64,000 nt of DNA from Bactericera cockerelli (taxonomy: Eukaryota; Arthropoda; Insecta; Hemiptera; Triozidae), in assembly GCA_024516035.1 (NCBI GenBank), contig CM044963.1:26047205-26111204 (forward strand). Reading direction: 5' to 3'. The first letter of the stretch is position 1, and each line of letters starts with the position of its first letter. The notes under the pieces are model-generated. The model saw only the letters and a list, made by a program, of their open reading frames with translations. It did no database searches and was not told where the DNA came from. Of the stretch, positions 1-10,780 are shown one piece after another. A program made the translations under genes and the position numbers.

Positions 1-195
1 CGATGACAAGGGTTGGGTGGAAGAGATTGCCAGAGGCAATAACCCCGCCCTTTATTAGGACATATATTATGTAGATTTTTTCTCTCTCTTCTTACTTCTC
101 TTATATTGTATATTAAATTGTAATTATCTGTGTTGCATGTAATAATTATGTCCTTGTCCAATTAATAAAGTGTAAATAAATAAAATAAATAAAAA
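1..195 (+). mobile_element. LINE 3' end, GGGTTGGGTGGAAGAG family
   Basis: Begins at the window edge with gggttgggtggaagagattg and ends in an AATAAA-containing A-rich tail. It is the same 3' end as at 39420-39550, which sits at the matching side of copy B. Confidence 0.75.
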
Positions 196-462
196 TAAAT
201 GACTAAACCTCAGTTTGGCTCGGATCTCGGATTGACTCACATCAGTTTTACAATCGCGTTCTACCAATTATTAGGCACTCTCGTGGTTTTGTGAATCCAG
301 GATTTGAAACAAAAATGCGTTTGGCAACATTGTAAATCGATGTTGAAAAAACATTGTGATAAAATAACACAACGAAACACATTTTCTTTTTCTTTTTCAT
401 CTTAAGTAAATAAATAAACCTTAATTTGGAACAGAAATATTACATACATCGAAATTAATACA
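196..462. other. no feature seen
   Basis: AT-rich sequence without coding signal or recognised repeat. Confidence 0.5.
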
Positions 463-567
463 TACAGGGTGATCGAAACCACCCAGCCACTATCTTTTTC
501 TCGAGAACGGTTTGAGTTAGGTTCTCGAGAAAAAAGATAGTGGCTGGGTGGTTTCGATCACCTTGTA
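463..567. mobile_element. 105-bp hairpin element with TACAGGGTG end
   Basis: Near-perfect inverted repeat. The left arm 463-508 (tacagggtgatcgaaaccac...) pairs with the right arm 521-567 around a 12-base loop ggtttgagttag. The outer end matches the termini of the long foldbacks at 14849-15600 and 37210-38869, so it looks like a minimal member of that family. Confidence 0.85.
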
Positions 568-1003
568 TATCAGAACAACTGGTTCCAATTCAGCTTATTT
601 GCTAAGGTACTATTGCCTCATCTTTATTACCTCACCTTGGTTAGGACATGTGTACGCCACTAACCGGCCCTGAATGTTCATCATCATGGAATAACTCATG
701 CTATCATCAGCATATGTGGTGTCACCCAGTATGAAATACATGCTCTTAACATCATGTAATATTCTGTAACAACACATGTTAGTGACGTGTTGTATTTAAG
801 TAACTCCATGCTATCATCGCCCCAACATACTTCCGCTCAATGGGCGTTCCTAGACGGGCGGGAATATTCAGGTAGGCTACCCCCACCCTACTTTGGTCAG
901 TGGATACTTCTTTGGGGCGTTTTGAGAATTTGGTCAACAACATTTTTTCTAGTCCTCCAATGTATTAGGGCCGAGTTAGGAAACAGGATTAAAGTTGAGA
1001 TAA

Positions 1004-1135
1004 GCCAGCGTCAATGGCTGCACGTTGAATACACCAGTTCTCGTTCAGTCACTGAAGTTAAGCAACGTCCCAGACTTGGATGGGTGACCTTTCAAATTCG
1101 AACCCTCGTCATGTTGGCTATTCCCGGCCCCACAC
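1004..1135 (+). mobile_element. 5S-rRNA-derived SINE, truncated
   Basis: Contains gccagcgtcaatggct, gttgaatacaccagttctcg, tgaagttaagcaacgt and cttggatgggtgacc, the 5S-like head with its internal promoter. It continues only to ttcccggccccac before diverging. Paired with 40007-40140 in copy B. Confidence 0.85.
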
Positions 1136-1321
1136 ATATTTCTCAATCTAGTCCAGTCTTCAGCATAATCTTGAGTTAAGATAAGCCAGAGGGCGTGTCT
1201 CGCTTATCTTAGTTGTTTCGGAATGTGAAGCTGTTTCGGAATGGGAAAAACTAAAGACTTTCCAACCTAGAAAGAAAAAATTGTCAGCTAAAATTCAAAA
1301 AAGATCTCTATTAAAATATTG

Positions 1322-1550
1322 AATCCTTGATGGGACCTGAACCACGGACCTCCAAGTAAAGAGACCACCGTCTTCTCAGCTATTCAGGTCGATCATAACT
1401 TAAAAAAAAACATCTGGCTTATCTTGAAATTTATTCTTGGTTCATAATCCGACCCTGACGCTCGCACTACTAAACTTTTGCAGTGCTTGGGACTCGAACC
1501 ACCGACCTCCAGGTTACGCGTCCTCCGCCTTGAGGCCTCAATAACTTCTC
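1322..1550 (-). repeat. two degenerate tRNA-like (family F) SINE heads
   Basis: On the minus strand there are two F-type heads: gaaccacggacctccaa near 1340 and actcgaaccaccgacctcca near 1492. Each has the B-box and anticodon region but a damaged body. Paired with 40310-40530. Confidence 0.6.
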
Positions 1551-1556
1551 TAATTA

Positions 1557-1660
1557 GTAGGTTTTTGTACATATTTCTAAGTTTTTTTTCTCAAATTATT
1601 GTTGTCCTTGTTGATGATTGTTTTGTAAAAATAAATAAAGTGTAAAAAAAAAAAAAAAAC
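1557..1660 (+). mobile_element. LINE 3' end with poly(A)
   Basis: The sequence gtacatatttctaagttttt to aataaagtgtaaaa plus an A run also occurs at 54395-54520. It is absent from copy B, where the flanks join near 40552. Confidence 0.65.
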
Positions 1661-2198
1661 ACTGCCAATTATGGACACAATACTTCCTCGTGATTGTTTC
1701 ACATTGTGTACACGTGCGAATTTTGAGTTTTTATACTAAATTACTTGTATCTCCGAAACGGCTGAACCGATTTTCTTCAAATTTGTTTTATATGGTAGAA
1801 TATCGTTTTTTCTACAATCTGAATTCCACAAAAAATTCTGTATCGGCAAGTCGTGATCCTTATTTTTTTACTTTTTTGTCCAAAATTTCGGATTTTCTTA
1901 AATATCAGAGTCAAATTATAATTAATTAAAAAGAAAATATTAAAAACCTGTGTAGAACATTATTATGCATATACATACAAAATTTCATAAAAATCGGGTG
2001 TACCGTTCACGAGATATATAAGCATTTAAGTAAAAAGTTAGTGGTCAGGCGCATGGTCTCTTTCACCCAGAGCCGCTAGTACGAATTCGATGAATTTAAA
2101 ATGGGACCATCTACAGAATGTATCCTGGATGTTTACAAAATTTCATCAAAATCGGTCGAGTAGTTTCCGAGATTTGCGCGTTACAAGGAATCGTTTTA

Positions 2199-2236
<38 letters not shown>

Positions 2237-2404
2237 CGACAGACAGACAGACCGACAGACGGACACAAAACCAAATTTGCTCAGGAGGTTATGAAACGTC
2301 CAGAAATATGAAAAAAATTGAAATCGGAGCAAAAAAATATTTTTTTTTACAAAAACGAACACAATACTTCCGATTTCTAATATTAGAAATTTATCGGAAG
2401 TAAT
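1661..2404. mobile_element. non-coding interspersed repeat with terminal hairpin and CAGA tract
   Basis: A second, diverged copy lies at 52775-53490. Both start near ggacacaatacttcctcgtg, include ctgaaccgattttcttcaaa, and end in a hairpin formed by cttccgatttctaatattag and its complement. A (CAGA)n tract lies at about 2200-2265. No transposase is visible. The hairpin end might suggest a Helitron-like element, but this is not established. Confidence 0.7.
2200..2265. repeat. (CAGA)n microsatellite
   Basis: Fifteen or so cagacagac tetramers with a few cagaccg variants. The open frames on both strands over it are artefacts of the repeat. Confidence 0.95.
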
Positions 2405-2532
2405 AATAATAAAAATAGGTACAGTAAAGGTCATTTTGTTATCGCAGCTGCACTGATATGTAAGCTCTCGACGGCTTGATAAAAGTTTGAAGTTATAATG
2501 CATATACAATTATACATACATATTACAATTAT

Positions 2533-3510
2533 GTCGTAAGAGTAGAAATGGGAATTGAACATACAATAGTAACAATATTAAAATTATGCTTGAGCTGGTG
2601 GGAAAAACTTCTAACTATGGACAAAGAAAGATTACCTCGTATTTGTTATGAGAAACTTATAGAACTGGATAAAAAATCTCCAGATAAAAAATATAATTGG
2701 GTATCACAACTTAAAAAAATATTAGAAGAACTGGAAGAAAATGACATGTGGTTGGACCAAAATGCTGAAAAAATCAAAATACATAAAAACAGAATAATTG
2801 AAAAACTAAGTCAAAGGATGAAGAAACAAGACTGGGTCAGAATTAAAAACTCAACTTACGTACCCCATTATCAATACATAAAGACCACTGACACTATTGA
2901 ACACTACTTGCTCTCCAGAATACCATTTGACAGAACAAAACTTATTTGTCAAGCCAGGTGTGCTGGGACATTTATTCATTTCATCTCAGAAGGGATTTCA
3001 TATAATTGGAACTCAAACAACCCATGTACAATCTGCAACCTGATGGAAGAAGAAACAATCACCCACATTTTTGAGAACTGCCCTGTATACACTGTAGAAA
3101 GAAAAAAATACCTTAAAAATAGTAATACTAACAGAATACTCCAGGTTAGGGAGCCAGAAGAGATGAAGTGCGTCTACTTGTTTTTGAAGTGTATGCTAAA
3201 GAAAAGATCAAATTATAAATAAGTTGCCCATCTCCTATGTGAATGCCGATCAAAAGTGTGGATAAAATATTATTATCCTTTTCTCTCTATAAAAAGTAAA
3301 TGGAAAAAAAGAAAAAAAAAAAAAAAAAAAATTAAGGAAAGAAAAACGAAATTTTACCTCTAAGTATATATATAAAAAAAATAATAGGAAAGAGAAGAAA
3401 AAAAAAAAAAAAAATCCTTTATTATAATTTACTTTTAACTTGTCTCTAATTATGTAATTGCCTAATGTTTTGTAATAACACTGTTGTTGATACAAATAAA
3501 TCAAATATAT
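2533..3510 (+). mobile_element. 5'-truncated LINE insertion present only in copy A
   Basis: A 978-bp insert flanked by a 17-bp direct repeat atacatattacaattat at 2516-2532 and 3511-3527. Copy B keeps a single uninterrupted site near 40666. The insert holds the C-terminal part of a LINE polyprotein, an A-rich 3' UTR with two A runs, and an AATAAA close to the end. Confidence 0.93.
2548..3222 (+). pseudogene. LINE ORF2 C-terminal fragment with zinc knuckle
   Basis: 224 codons, open to a TAA stop. The fragment lies downstream of the reverse-transcriptase core of a non-LTR retrotransposon. Residues 160-178 form C-x2-C-x9-H-x4-C (CTICNLMEEETITHIFENC), the zinc knuckle at the C-terminus of jockey/I/R1-type elements. 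The upstream part is Lys/Glu-rich. No catalytic domain remains, so it cannot transpose by itself. The first ATG is only the first methionine after the truncation point, not a true start. Confidence 0.85.
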
Positions 3511-3527
3511 ATACATATTACAATTAT

Positions 3528-4045
3528 TACATATGCTCCTCCCGAAGTAATGAGAAATCGGTTCCGGGGCAAAAATCAGAACTAGAGAATTTCTGGGGGG
3601 TTTTTAGAGGGTAGAAAACCCTTTCACAGGCTCCTAAATTCCCAAACTACGCCTGTGTTTGAACAAGCAAATTTTTCCCTCCATAAAAAAAAAAAAATAC
3701 ATATGCTCCGTAAGGGGTGCCCAAGGGCTTATTATTACTATTATTATATTACATAGATATTATTTAGTGATAAAAAATTAATATACATTGTAACAAGTGA
3801 TAAAATATCAGATCTAACAGTAATCTATTGGAATACCACGTGACCAGGCATCAGAACAGAAAAGTAGGTGAATTAGTAATTAAACTGCAGAAACCGCAAA
3901 TAAAAAAATTGAAACGATGGAAATAATTAGTTGATAAACTAACTCTATATTCTCGTTTATCGGTATTATAATTGAAAAATTAATAATTATAATTGGTTTC
4001 AAAAAAAAGAAAATCCATAACAATAAATTAAAAAATTGAAAATAA
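3528..4045. other. copy A sequence without a recognised element
   Basis: AT-rich. It matches 40683-41198 with small indels. No coding signal. Confidence 0.6.
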
Positions 4046-4453
4046 TAGGGTCAAGGGGGGTATTTACGAACAGGGGGTAATTACGAACAGTGGTCATTGT
4101 ACCTAAACAGGATAAGATATTTCGAATCTGGTGGTTGAATACTATTATTTTGAATTGTTTTTACAGGTTGAACACGAGTTTTCGATAGTATTTATTTTCA
4201 GTTGTAGTTAGTAAGCTAGTGAAAATAGATCTATCAAAAAAATTGATTTTTGAAGTTTTTGATTTTTTTAAAACCATTTTTTAGGTAAGTGTTACTTGAA
4301 TTTTTATCATTATTTTACTTTTAATTATTGATAAACATGTTTTTGGTTATTATTTTACAAAAATAATTGTTTTAACCATTTTTTAAGTTATAGTTTTTGG
4401 GTGTTCTTAATTACCCCCGCATTTTTTTGCTATGGGGTAATTACGAACACATA

Positions 4454-4722
4454 GCCAGCGTCGATGGCATGTTGAATACACCGGTTCCCTTCAGAACACC
4501 GAAGTTAAGCGACATCCAGCGAGGTTAAGACTTAGGTGGGTGACCATTCAAATTCTAATTCTCGTGACGCTGGCTTTTCCCGGCCCCACTCAGGCTGGGT
4601 GAGGTCAATGTGAGTAGCAGGTTTGTGAGTTTCCTGCGAATGGAGGGTAAAACCCCCGTCGTGATATGACCATGGCAGTTGAAAGCGACGTTAAACCCCA
4701 CATAAAAAAAAAAAAAAAAAAA
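4454..4722 (+). mobile_element. 5S-rRNA-derived SINE, full length, with target duplication
   Basis: Head gccagcgtcgatggcatgtt through gaagttaagcgacatc and ggtgggtgacc, then the shared body (ggccccactcaggctgggtg, cctgcgaatggagggtaaaa) and a poly(A) tail of about 20. It is flanked by the 15-bp repeat aattacgaacacata at 4439-4453 and 4724-4738. It is inserted in a copy of the pogo-like element's own repeat motif. Confidence 0.96.
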
Positions 4723-4793
4723 AAATTACGAACACATATTTTGGGTGTTTGTTTTACCCTATAACTTTTTTTGTATTTATCAAAACACTCAGA

Positions 4794-5010
4794 ATGCCCC
4801 GGAACTACAAGATGAAGAAACCACCTCCTTTGTATACAGAAGCACAAATGATATCTGCTATCGTATTAGATGTTTTTAATGGCAACCTGGCTGTCAGAAG
4901 AGCAACGGCAGTTTTTTGAGATTCCGCAAACCAAAGTAGAATTTTCCAAACGTAAGGCTCAAATTTCTGAAATACTGTGAGGTTGTAAGAAGTACCAAGA
5001 TATTAGTACC
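4794..5010 (+). pseudogene. pogo-like transposase, N-terminal HTH remnant
   Basis: ATG at 4794 opens MPRNYKMKKPPPLYTEAQM and runs through VLDVFNGNLAVRRATAVF, the pattern of the psq-type helix-turn-helix that opens pogo/Tigger transposases. A T-run indel near 4915 creates a stop. In the next frame the expected EIPQTKVEFSK continues. No DDE domain is seen, so the element is non-autonomous and decayed. Confidence 0.7.
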
Positions 5011-5285
5011 CTAATGTATTGGACCCAATAAAGGTATTTGTGTACTTGAACATAGCAAAAGAAAGGAAGAAAAATGAAAGTGTAGAAAATGAAAAGAAAT
5101 ATAGGGGGAACAGTTTCAAAAAAGAAGAAAAAAATGAAGGTAGAAGAACACAAATCTGAGATTGACAATGACCTAGAAACTATTGAAAAGACCAAAATCT
5201 GTAAAAAAAAAAATTAAAAAAATATATAAAACACCTTTCAAAAGCTCTCATAATTAACTATTACTATTATTACGCTTTTATTACC

Positions 5286-5645
5286 AGCCTCCGTGGCGTA
5301 ACGGTTGTGACTACTGCCCGTAGTCCAGAGATCCTTAGTTCGATTCCCGGTTGGAGCAGACTTTTCGCACAGAAAATTCTGTCCCCTCCGAACATGTGAG
5401 GCTGGCGATTCCGGCCCCACCCAGGCTGGGTGAGGTCAATGTGGGTAGCTGGTACGATTTCCAGCGAATGGAGGGTGAAACCCCCGTCCTGTCTACCTCA
5501 AGTCAGGATGTTAAAACCAAATAGAATCAATGGACATGAAAGTAGGCTAGACATTGGATCTGGGCGTCCATATAATCCTCTCACCACCGTGATTTAGGTA
5601 TATATACCTATCTCACGGACACGAAAATATTATTATTACTATTAT
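5286..5645 (+). mobile_element. tRNA-derived SINE, family G, full length
   Basis: The tRNA-like head is gcctccgtggcgtaacggtt with B-box gttcgattcccggttgg. Then comes the body shared with the 5S family (ccggccccacccaggctggg, gaatggagggtgaaaccccc), a 3' unit (tggacatgaaagtaggctag), a small hairpin ggtatatatacc and an ATT-rich end. It is inserted inside the pogo-like element. Confidence 0.9.
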
Positions 5646-6198
5646 TTGCAAGATAGAGATACCCTATTTGATAAGAGCTGACTAACTTCGTGGTTAGGAT
5701 TCAAACCACTATCCTGTGTGTCCATAAACTTTGCATATTGTCATACAGGTGGCTAAAGACACAAAGTACAATTTTGGTGTATTATTTGTACATAAAAAGC
5801 ACATATTGCCATTAAAAAGTTCGTTTTTAATATTGTATAATGTGTTCGCATTTACCCCCGTCAGGCGGGGGTAAATGCGAACAGGCGGGGGTAAATAAGA
5901 ACACCACTAAACAGATACTACAGTATGCACAAAACTATTTATAATGCACCATTAGAATGGTAAATAAGTCTATTATACCAAAAAAATCACAAGACATGGA
6001 TTTTATGAAAGCAACTCAGGGTTACAGATATGTTTATAAAATGTAGCTCAAAATCGTTCGTAATTACCCCCCTTGACCCTAATACTTTTTTTTCCTTATA
6101 TTTTTAACAACACTGATATGTAGATGGAATGAACTTTACCCTATATAAGAGTTATGAAGAGACATTTCATAATAATGATGGTATATTATGTACTTTGC

Positions 6199-6350
6199 CA
6201 ACCTCAGTAGCTTGATCGATAAGGCAGCGGACTTGTAACCTGGAGGTCGGTGGTTAAGTCCCAAATTAAGCAAATATTTAGTAAAGCGAGTTTGAGTATT
6301 TGTGATATCACGACTGTGATCAACACAAATATGATAACTTATTGATATTA
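6199..6350 (+). mobile_element. tRNA-derived SINE, family F
   Basis: Head cctcagtagcttgatcgata, cttgtaacctggaggtcggt, ggttaagtccc, then the body aagcgagtttgagtatttgt gatatcacga. Paired with 41322-41480. Confidence 0.85.
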
Positions 6351-6995
6351 TTTTACTATTTTGTTCTGGGCTTAACAGCTATTTATGCTTTGCCCTCTCA
6401 ATATTTATTATTATCATTAGATTTAGGATTTTTTTAAAAAATAGTATACCAATGGAGGAGCTTAACTCCATTGAGAGAGAAAAAAAAATCATGTACCTAC
6501 CTTAACCTACCTATTTTATAAAATATTTATATTCTAAGAAATATTTTCATTATATTTCCAAGATAAATAGCACAGCGCAGATTTTAATTAGCATTGAAAT
6601 CAATGAAGCGCACATGTGTTCGAGTTTGCGGAATGCAGAAATAATTAGCAACTGAACGTGTGATCATGTAGCTAGAAACCACTTTAACCACTTAATATAT
6701 TGCACGGGATCTAGGATTTCTTTGTTGTGAAGTAAGTGGCATGTGTTTTTTGAAATGATGGACATGAGCAGAATCTAGATATTTTTTTTACAATAAAAAA
6801 CCATAATGTATATTGGAGAAATCGGAAGAAGTGTTTGAGTTTTATAGATGTGTTTCTATCATTATTATTATATCATACTTGCAAATATGTACAACAATGT
6901 ACATTTATATATTACGAGTATGTATAATGTATATACATAGTTGTATAGGTAGATATCCTATATATGTTAAGATCATCACGCTAATACATACACAT

Positions 6996-7445
6996 AGATC
7001 CGAACATGTGAGGCTGGCAATTCCGGCCCGACCCAGGCCGGGTGAGGTTAATGTGGGTAGCTGGTACGATTCCCAGCGAATTGAGGGTAGACCCCCGTCC
7101 TGTCTACCTCAAGTCGGAACGTTAAAACCAAATATTAGAATCAATGGACATGAAAGGAGCCTACCCATTAGATCTGGGCGTCTTTATTTATTTATTTACG
7201 CACTTTACTTTTTATACAATAATAAACTATTAACAAAGATAAATTTATTAACAATATTTGCAAAATAAGATATAGAAAAAAAATATTTAAATTTAAATGT
7301 ACAATGTATTGTAATCCGGGGCGAAGTTATAATGCCTTAGGCATTCTCTGCCACTTAACCCCGATATGTTCCTCTCACTTAAGCGTCCATTATGTTCCTC
7401 TCACCACCGCGATATAGGTATCAATACCTATCTCACGGACCCGGA
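6996..7445 (+). mobile_element. SINE family G interrupted by a reversed LINE tail
   Basis: The SINE body runs from tccgaacatgtgaggctggc to gatctgggcgtc (about 7182) and resumes at gcgtccattatgttcctctc near 7384, ending in the ggtatcaatacc hairpin. Between them is a reversed LINE 3' end (tttatttatttacg ... gccacttaaccccg). A gcgtc repeat marks the insertion. The second tandem unit carries the same at 8423-8872. Confidence 0.85.
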
Positions 7446-7941
7446 ATTATTCATTATTACTAACAGGACACTCGATTTTCAGTTGTGAGAACTCCGTTTG
7501 AAAGCAACAAACAACTTATACCCGCAAGATAAGGCTAAGTTATTCAACGTATACCCTATCTGCACAGTCATGTGTCGCTTACATGGAAAATATCCATGTT
7601 TTCAACAATTTACACACAAAAAAACAACAATATTCGCGGCCGCGTCTGTTTACCTCGCGAGATAAGGCCTAATAAGTAGATAGGTACAGATAAATAAATA
7701 CTTTTTATATAGTTAAATAAATACTTGTTCACTGTACATAACATCCACGATATCCACATCGCTAAACCATCGGAAATAGCTAGTTATTACATGTGGAAAA
7801 TTATCAGTTGTTAAAAAACAATATTGGCGGGTGTGTTCCTCCTTACAACGGAGCCAGATTTGATGGTACGTTGAATATACACCAGTTTTCGTTCAGTTTT
7901 CGAGTCTAATGTATCTCTTGATAAGAGAAACCTGTGTATGT

Positions 7942-8098
7942 CTGTCCCGGTAGCTCAGTGGTAAAGGCGGCACTCTGTCAATCCAGAGGTCGTGGGTTCG
8001 AAACCCAGCCGGGACATGACAAAGTATCCTCCCATTTGTGGGAGGATAAGTTATCCTCCCATTTTACCACATAATAATATGTCTTGGGCTTACTGCTG
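7942..8098 (+). mobile_element. tRNA-derived SINE, family P
   Basis: Head gtcccggtagctcagtggta with matching 3' ccgggac closes a tRNA-like acceptor stem, but the anticodon loop has six bases and the usual P body follows. The element is cut at ggaata by the tandem-duplication junction. Confidence 0.85.
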
Positions 8099-8422
8099 GA
8101 ATAAACCACTTTAACCACTTAATATATTGCACGGGATCTAGGATTTCTTTGTTGTGAAGTAAGTGGCATGTGTTTTTTGAAATGATGGACATGAGCAGAA
8201 TCTAGATATTTTTTTTACAATAAAAAACCATAATGTATATTGGAGAAATCGGAAGAAGTGTTTGAGTTTTATAGATGTGTTTCTATCATTATTATTATAT
8301 CATACTTGCAAATATGTACAACAATGTACATTTATATATTACGAGTATGTATAATGTATATACATAGTTGTATAGGTAGATATCCTATATATGTTAAGAT
8401 CATCACGCTAATACATACACAT

Positions 8423-8872
8423 AGATCCGAACATGTGAGGCTGGCAATTCCGGCCCCACCCAGGCCGGGTGAGGTTAATGTGGGTAGCTGGTACGATTCC
8501 CAGCGAATTGAGGGTAGACCCCCGTCCTGTCTACCTCAAGTCGGAACGTTAAAACCAAATATTAGAATCAATGGACATGAAAGGAGCCTACCCATTAGAT
8601 CTGGGCGTCTTTATTTATTTATTTACGCACTTTACTTTTTATACAATAATAAACTATTAACAAAGATAAATTTATTAACAATATTTGCAAAATAAGATAT
8701 AGAAAAAAAATATTTAAATTTAAATGTACAATGTATTGTAATCCGGGGCGAAGTTATAATGCCTTAGGCATTCTCTGCCACTTAACCCCGATATGTTCCT
8801 CTCACTTAAGCGTCCATTATGTTCCTCTCACCACCGCGATATAGGTATCAATACCTATCTCACGGACCCGGA
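8423..8872 (+). mobile_element. SINE family G interrupted by a reversed LINE tail (second tandem unit)
   Basis: Second copy of 6996-7445, reading ccggccccaccc where the first copy has ccggcccgaccc. Confidence 0.85.
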
Positions 8873-9368
8873 ATTATTCATTATTACTAACAGGACACTC
8901 GATTTTCAGTTGTGAGAACTCCGTTTGAAAGCAACAAACAACTTATACCCGCAAGATAAGGCTAAGTTATTCAACGTATACCCTATCTGCACAGTCATGT
9001 GTCGCTTACATGGAAAATATCCATGTTTTCAACAATTTACACACAAAAAAACAACAATATTCGCGGCCGCGTCTGTTTACCTCGCGAGATAAGGCCTAAT
9101 AAGTAGATAGGTACAGATAAATAAATACTTTTTATATAGTTAAATAAATACTTGTTCACTGTACATAACATCCACGATATCCACATCGCTAAACCATCGG
9201 AAATAGCTAGTTATTACATGTGGAAAATTATCAGTTGTTAAAAAACAATATTGGCGGGTGTGTTCCTCCTTACAACGGAGCCAGATTTGATGGTACGTTG
9301 AATATACACCAGTTTTCGTTCAGTTTTCGAGTCTAATGTATCTCTTGATAAGAGAAACCTGTGTATGT

Positions 9369-9572
9369 CTGTCCCGGTAGCTCAGTGGTAAAGGCGGCAC
9401 TCTGTCAATCCAGAGGTCGTGGGTTCGAAACCCAGCCGGGACATGACAAAGTATCCTCCCATTTGTGGGAGGATAAGTTATCCTCCCATTTTACCACATA
9501 ATAATATGTCTTGGGCTTACTGCTGGAATAATGGGACTTTAATAGTCCTTACCAGGCAGTATAAATAAGACG
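9369..9572 (+). mobile_element. tRNA-derived SINE, family P
   Basis: Second-unit copy, here complete to the ggcagtataaataag end. It includes an extra near-duplicate of tcctcccatttgtgggagga that forms a short palindrome. Confidence 0.88.
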
Positions 9573-9678
9573 CTATTATATTATTATTTATTATATAAGA
9601 GAAAATAAATCCGGTCTCTTGAGCTCTCTTATATCCAGGTTTCACTGGATAGATATTTTAATTCGCAAGCCTTTTTTA

Positions 9679-9950
9679 ATGGGTTTTTTTTTCAACATCA
9701 CTTTTAACTGCATGGTCAATTGGTCATGCATATCACAACGGGGATTTTATCTTTCATTCGCTGGAAACTTACAAACCAGAGCTACTCAAATTATCCTCAC
9801 CCAGCCTCATGGTATCGGGAACAGCCAGCATCACGAGGGATACAATTCGAATGGTCTCCCATTCAAGTTCTAACTTCGCTCGACATTGCTTAACATCAGT
9901 GGCAAGAAATGGTGTATTCGACTGGTGTAATGGTGCCATCGATATCCAAA
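9679..9950 (-). mobile_element. 5S-rRNA-derived SINE, old copy
   Basis: Reverse orientation: a T run, ttttaactgcatggtcaatt, the Asn/Glu-like body and gccagcatcacgaggga, then the diverged head to tggtgtaatggtgccatcga. Many substitutions indicate age. Paired with 43363-43620. Confidence 0.8.
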
Positions 9951-10436
9951 CACACCAACATGATTATCGAAAAGAAAAAATGTGAAAAACTGGGTAGGTC
10001 AAATTTTGGACGAATAGAATTCTTTCCTTATTATAGGATAAGGAAAGTAAAAATGCATGATTATCGACACATTCATAATTAAAACCGTTATTTTTAATGC
10101 ACTTCAAGTCATATTTAACAGTTACACTTATAATGCGCACATGATGTAAATATTTTTTTTTATTACTTCTATACGTATAAGTTACAGTTATTTCATTCTT
10201 ATTGAGAATTATATGGTTTTTTTTTCACTCATTTACAAACATAAAACCAAAGTAATTTTATTATTCCTAATAATTACAACAGTACAAAAAAAGAACACAC
10301 AAAAATAAAATAGCATGCACATACAAATACATACAAATGTAATAAAAAACATTATTTGATATTACATATATTTTAATCGTTTTCCTACTCATATACGAGT
10401 ATACAAACATAAAACACGGGCATAAAAGTTATCATA

Positions 10437-10780
10437 TTTGTGTTAATCACTTTCGAGATGTCACAACTACTCAAACTCGCTTTACTAAGGGCGGAATTAA
10501 TAGACGTTTTTGTAATACCTCTGTGGCGCTAAGTCATCGATTGCGTACTGTGTAAGATAGGAAAAACCGACACTCACAAACAACTTAAGTTATTGATTGA
10601 TGTTGTCTATTCATTCCGCCCTAAATCTTTGCTGAACTTAGGATTAGGACTTGAACCTCCGACCTCCAGGGTACAAGTCCGCCGCCTCATCGATCAAGCT
10701 TTTATATTTTGTAAAAATAAAACAATTAACCTTTAAAAGTTCAATACTTTTCTAAAAAAAAGCTACTGAGGTCGCTCAAC
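10437..10780 (-). mobile_element. SINE family F, split by a 64-bp insert
   Basis: The body ttgtgttaatcactttcgag and head cttgaacctccgacctccag are in reverse orientation. A 64-bp AT-rich insert (10701-10764) lies within the head between two agct copies. Copy B (44055-44337) lacks it. A further insert near 10505-10615 interrupts the body in both copies. Confidence 0.8.

Larger units (their letters stand above)
4048..6079 (+). mobile_element. pogo/Tigger-like DNA transposon remnant with TA target duplication
   Basis: The ends are inverted: gggtcaaggggggtattt on the left and the complement of accccccttgaccc on the right, about 24 bp in all, each flanked by TA (4046-4047, 6080-6081). Copy B has the empty site gaaaataaTAatac at 41191-41204. 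The end motif ggggtaattacgaac recurs near 4073, 4405, 4435 and 5845-5905, like extra transposase sites. The interior holds a transposase N-terminus remnant, a 5S SINE (4454-4722) and a tRNA SINE (5286-5645). Confidence 0.9.
6677..9530. repeat. 1427-bp tandem duplication in copy A
   Basis: Units 6677-8103 and 8104-9530 are nearly identical; I noticed one base difference (7027 vs 8454) in the open frame they share. The junction is gctggaata|aaccactttaacc near 8103. Copy B has a single unit (about 41810-43195). Each unit holds a SINE G with a LINE tail inserted and a SINE P. Confidence 0.93.

Noticed and set aside
787..1179. 130-codon open frame shared with 39774
   Set aside because: Its second half is a 5S SINE read through; copy B has an early stop, so no coding constraint.
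6813..7268. 151-codon open frame, repeated at 8240-8695
   Set aside because: It translates SINE G and LINE-tail sequence; conservation between the two reflects the recent tandem duplication.
7942..8015. tRNA gene (gtcccggtagctcag...)
   Set aside because: The acceptor stem closes, but the anticodon loop is six bases and the same SINE body follows every copy, so it is a SINE head.
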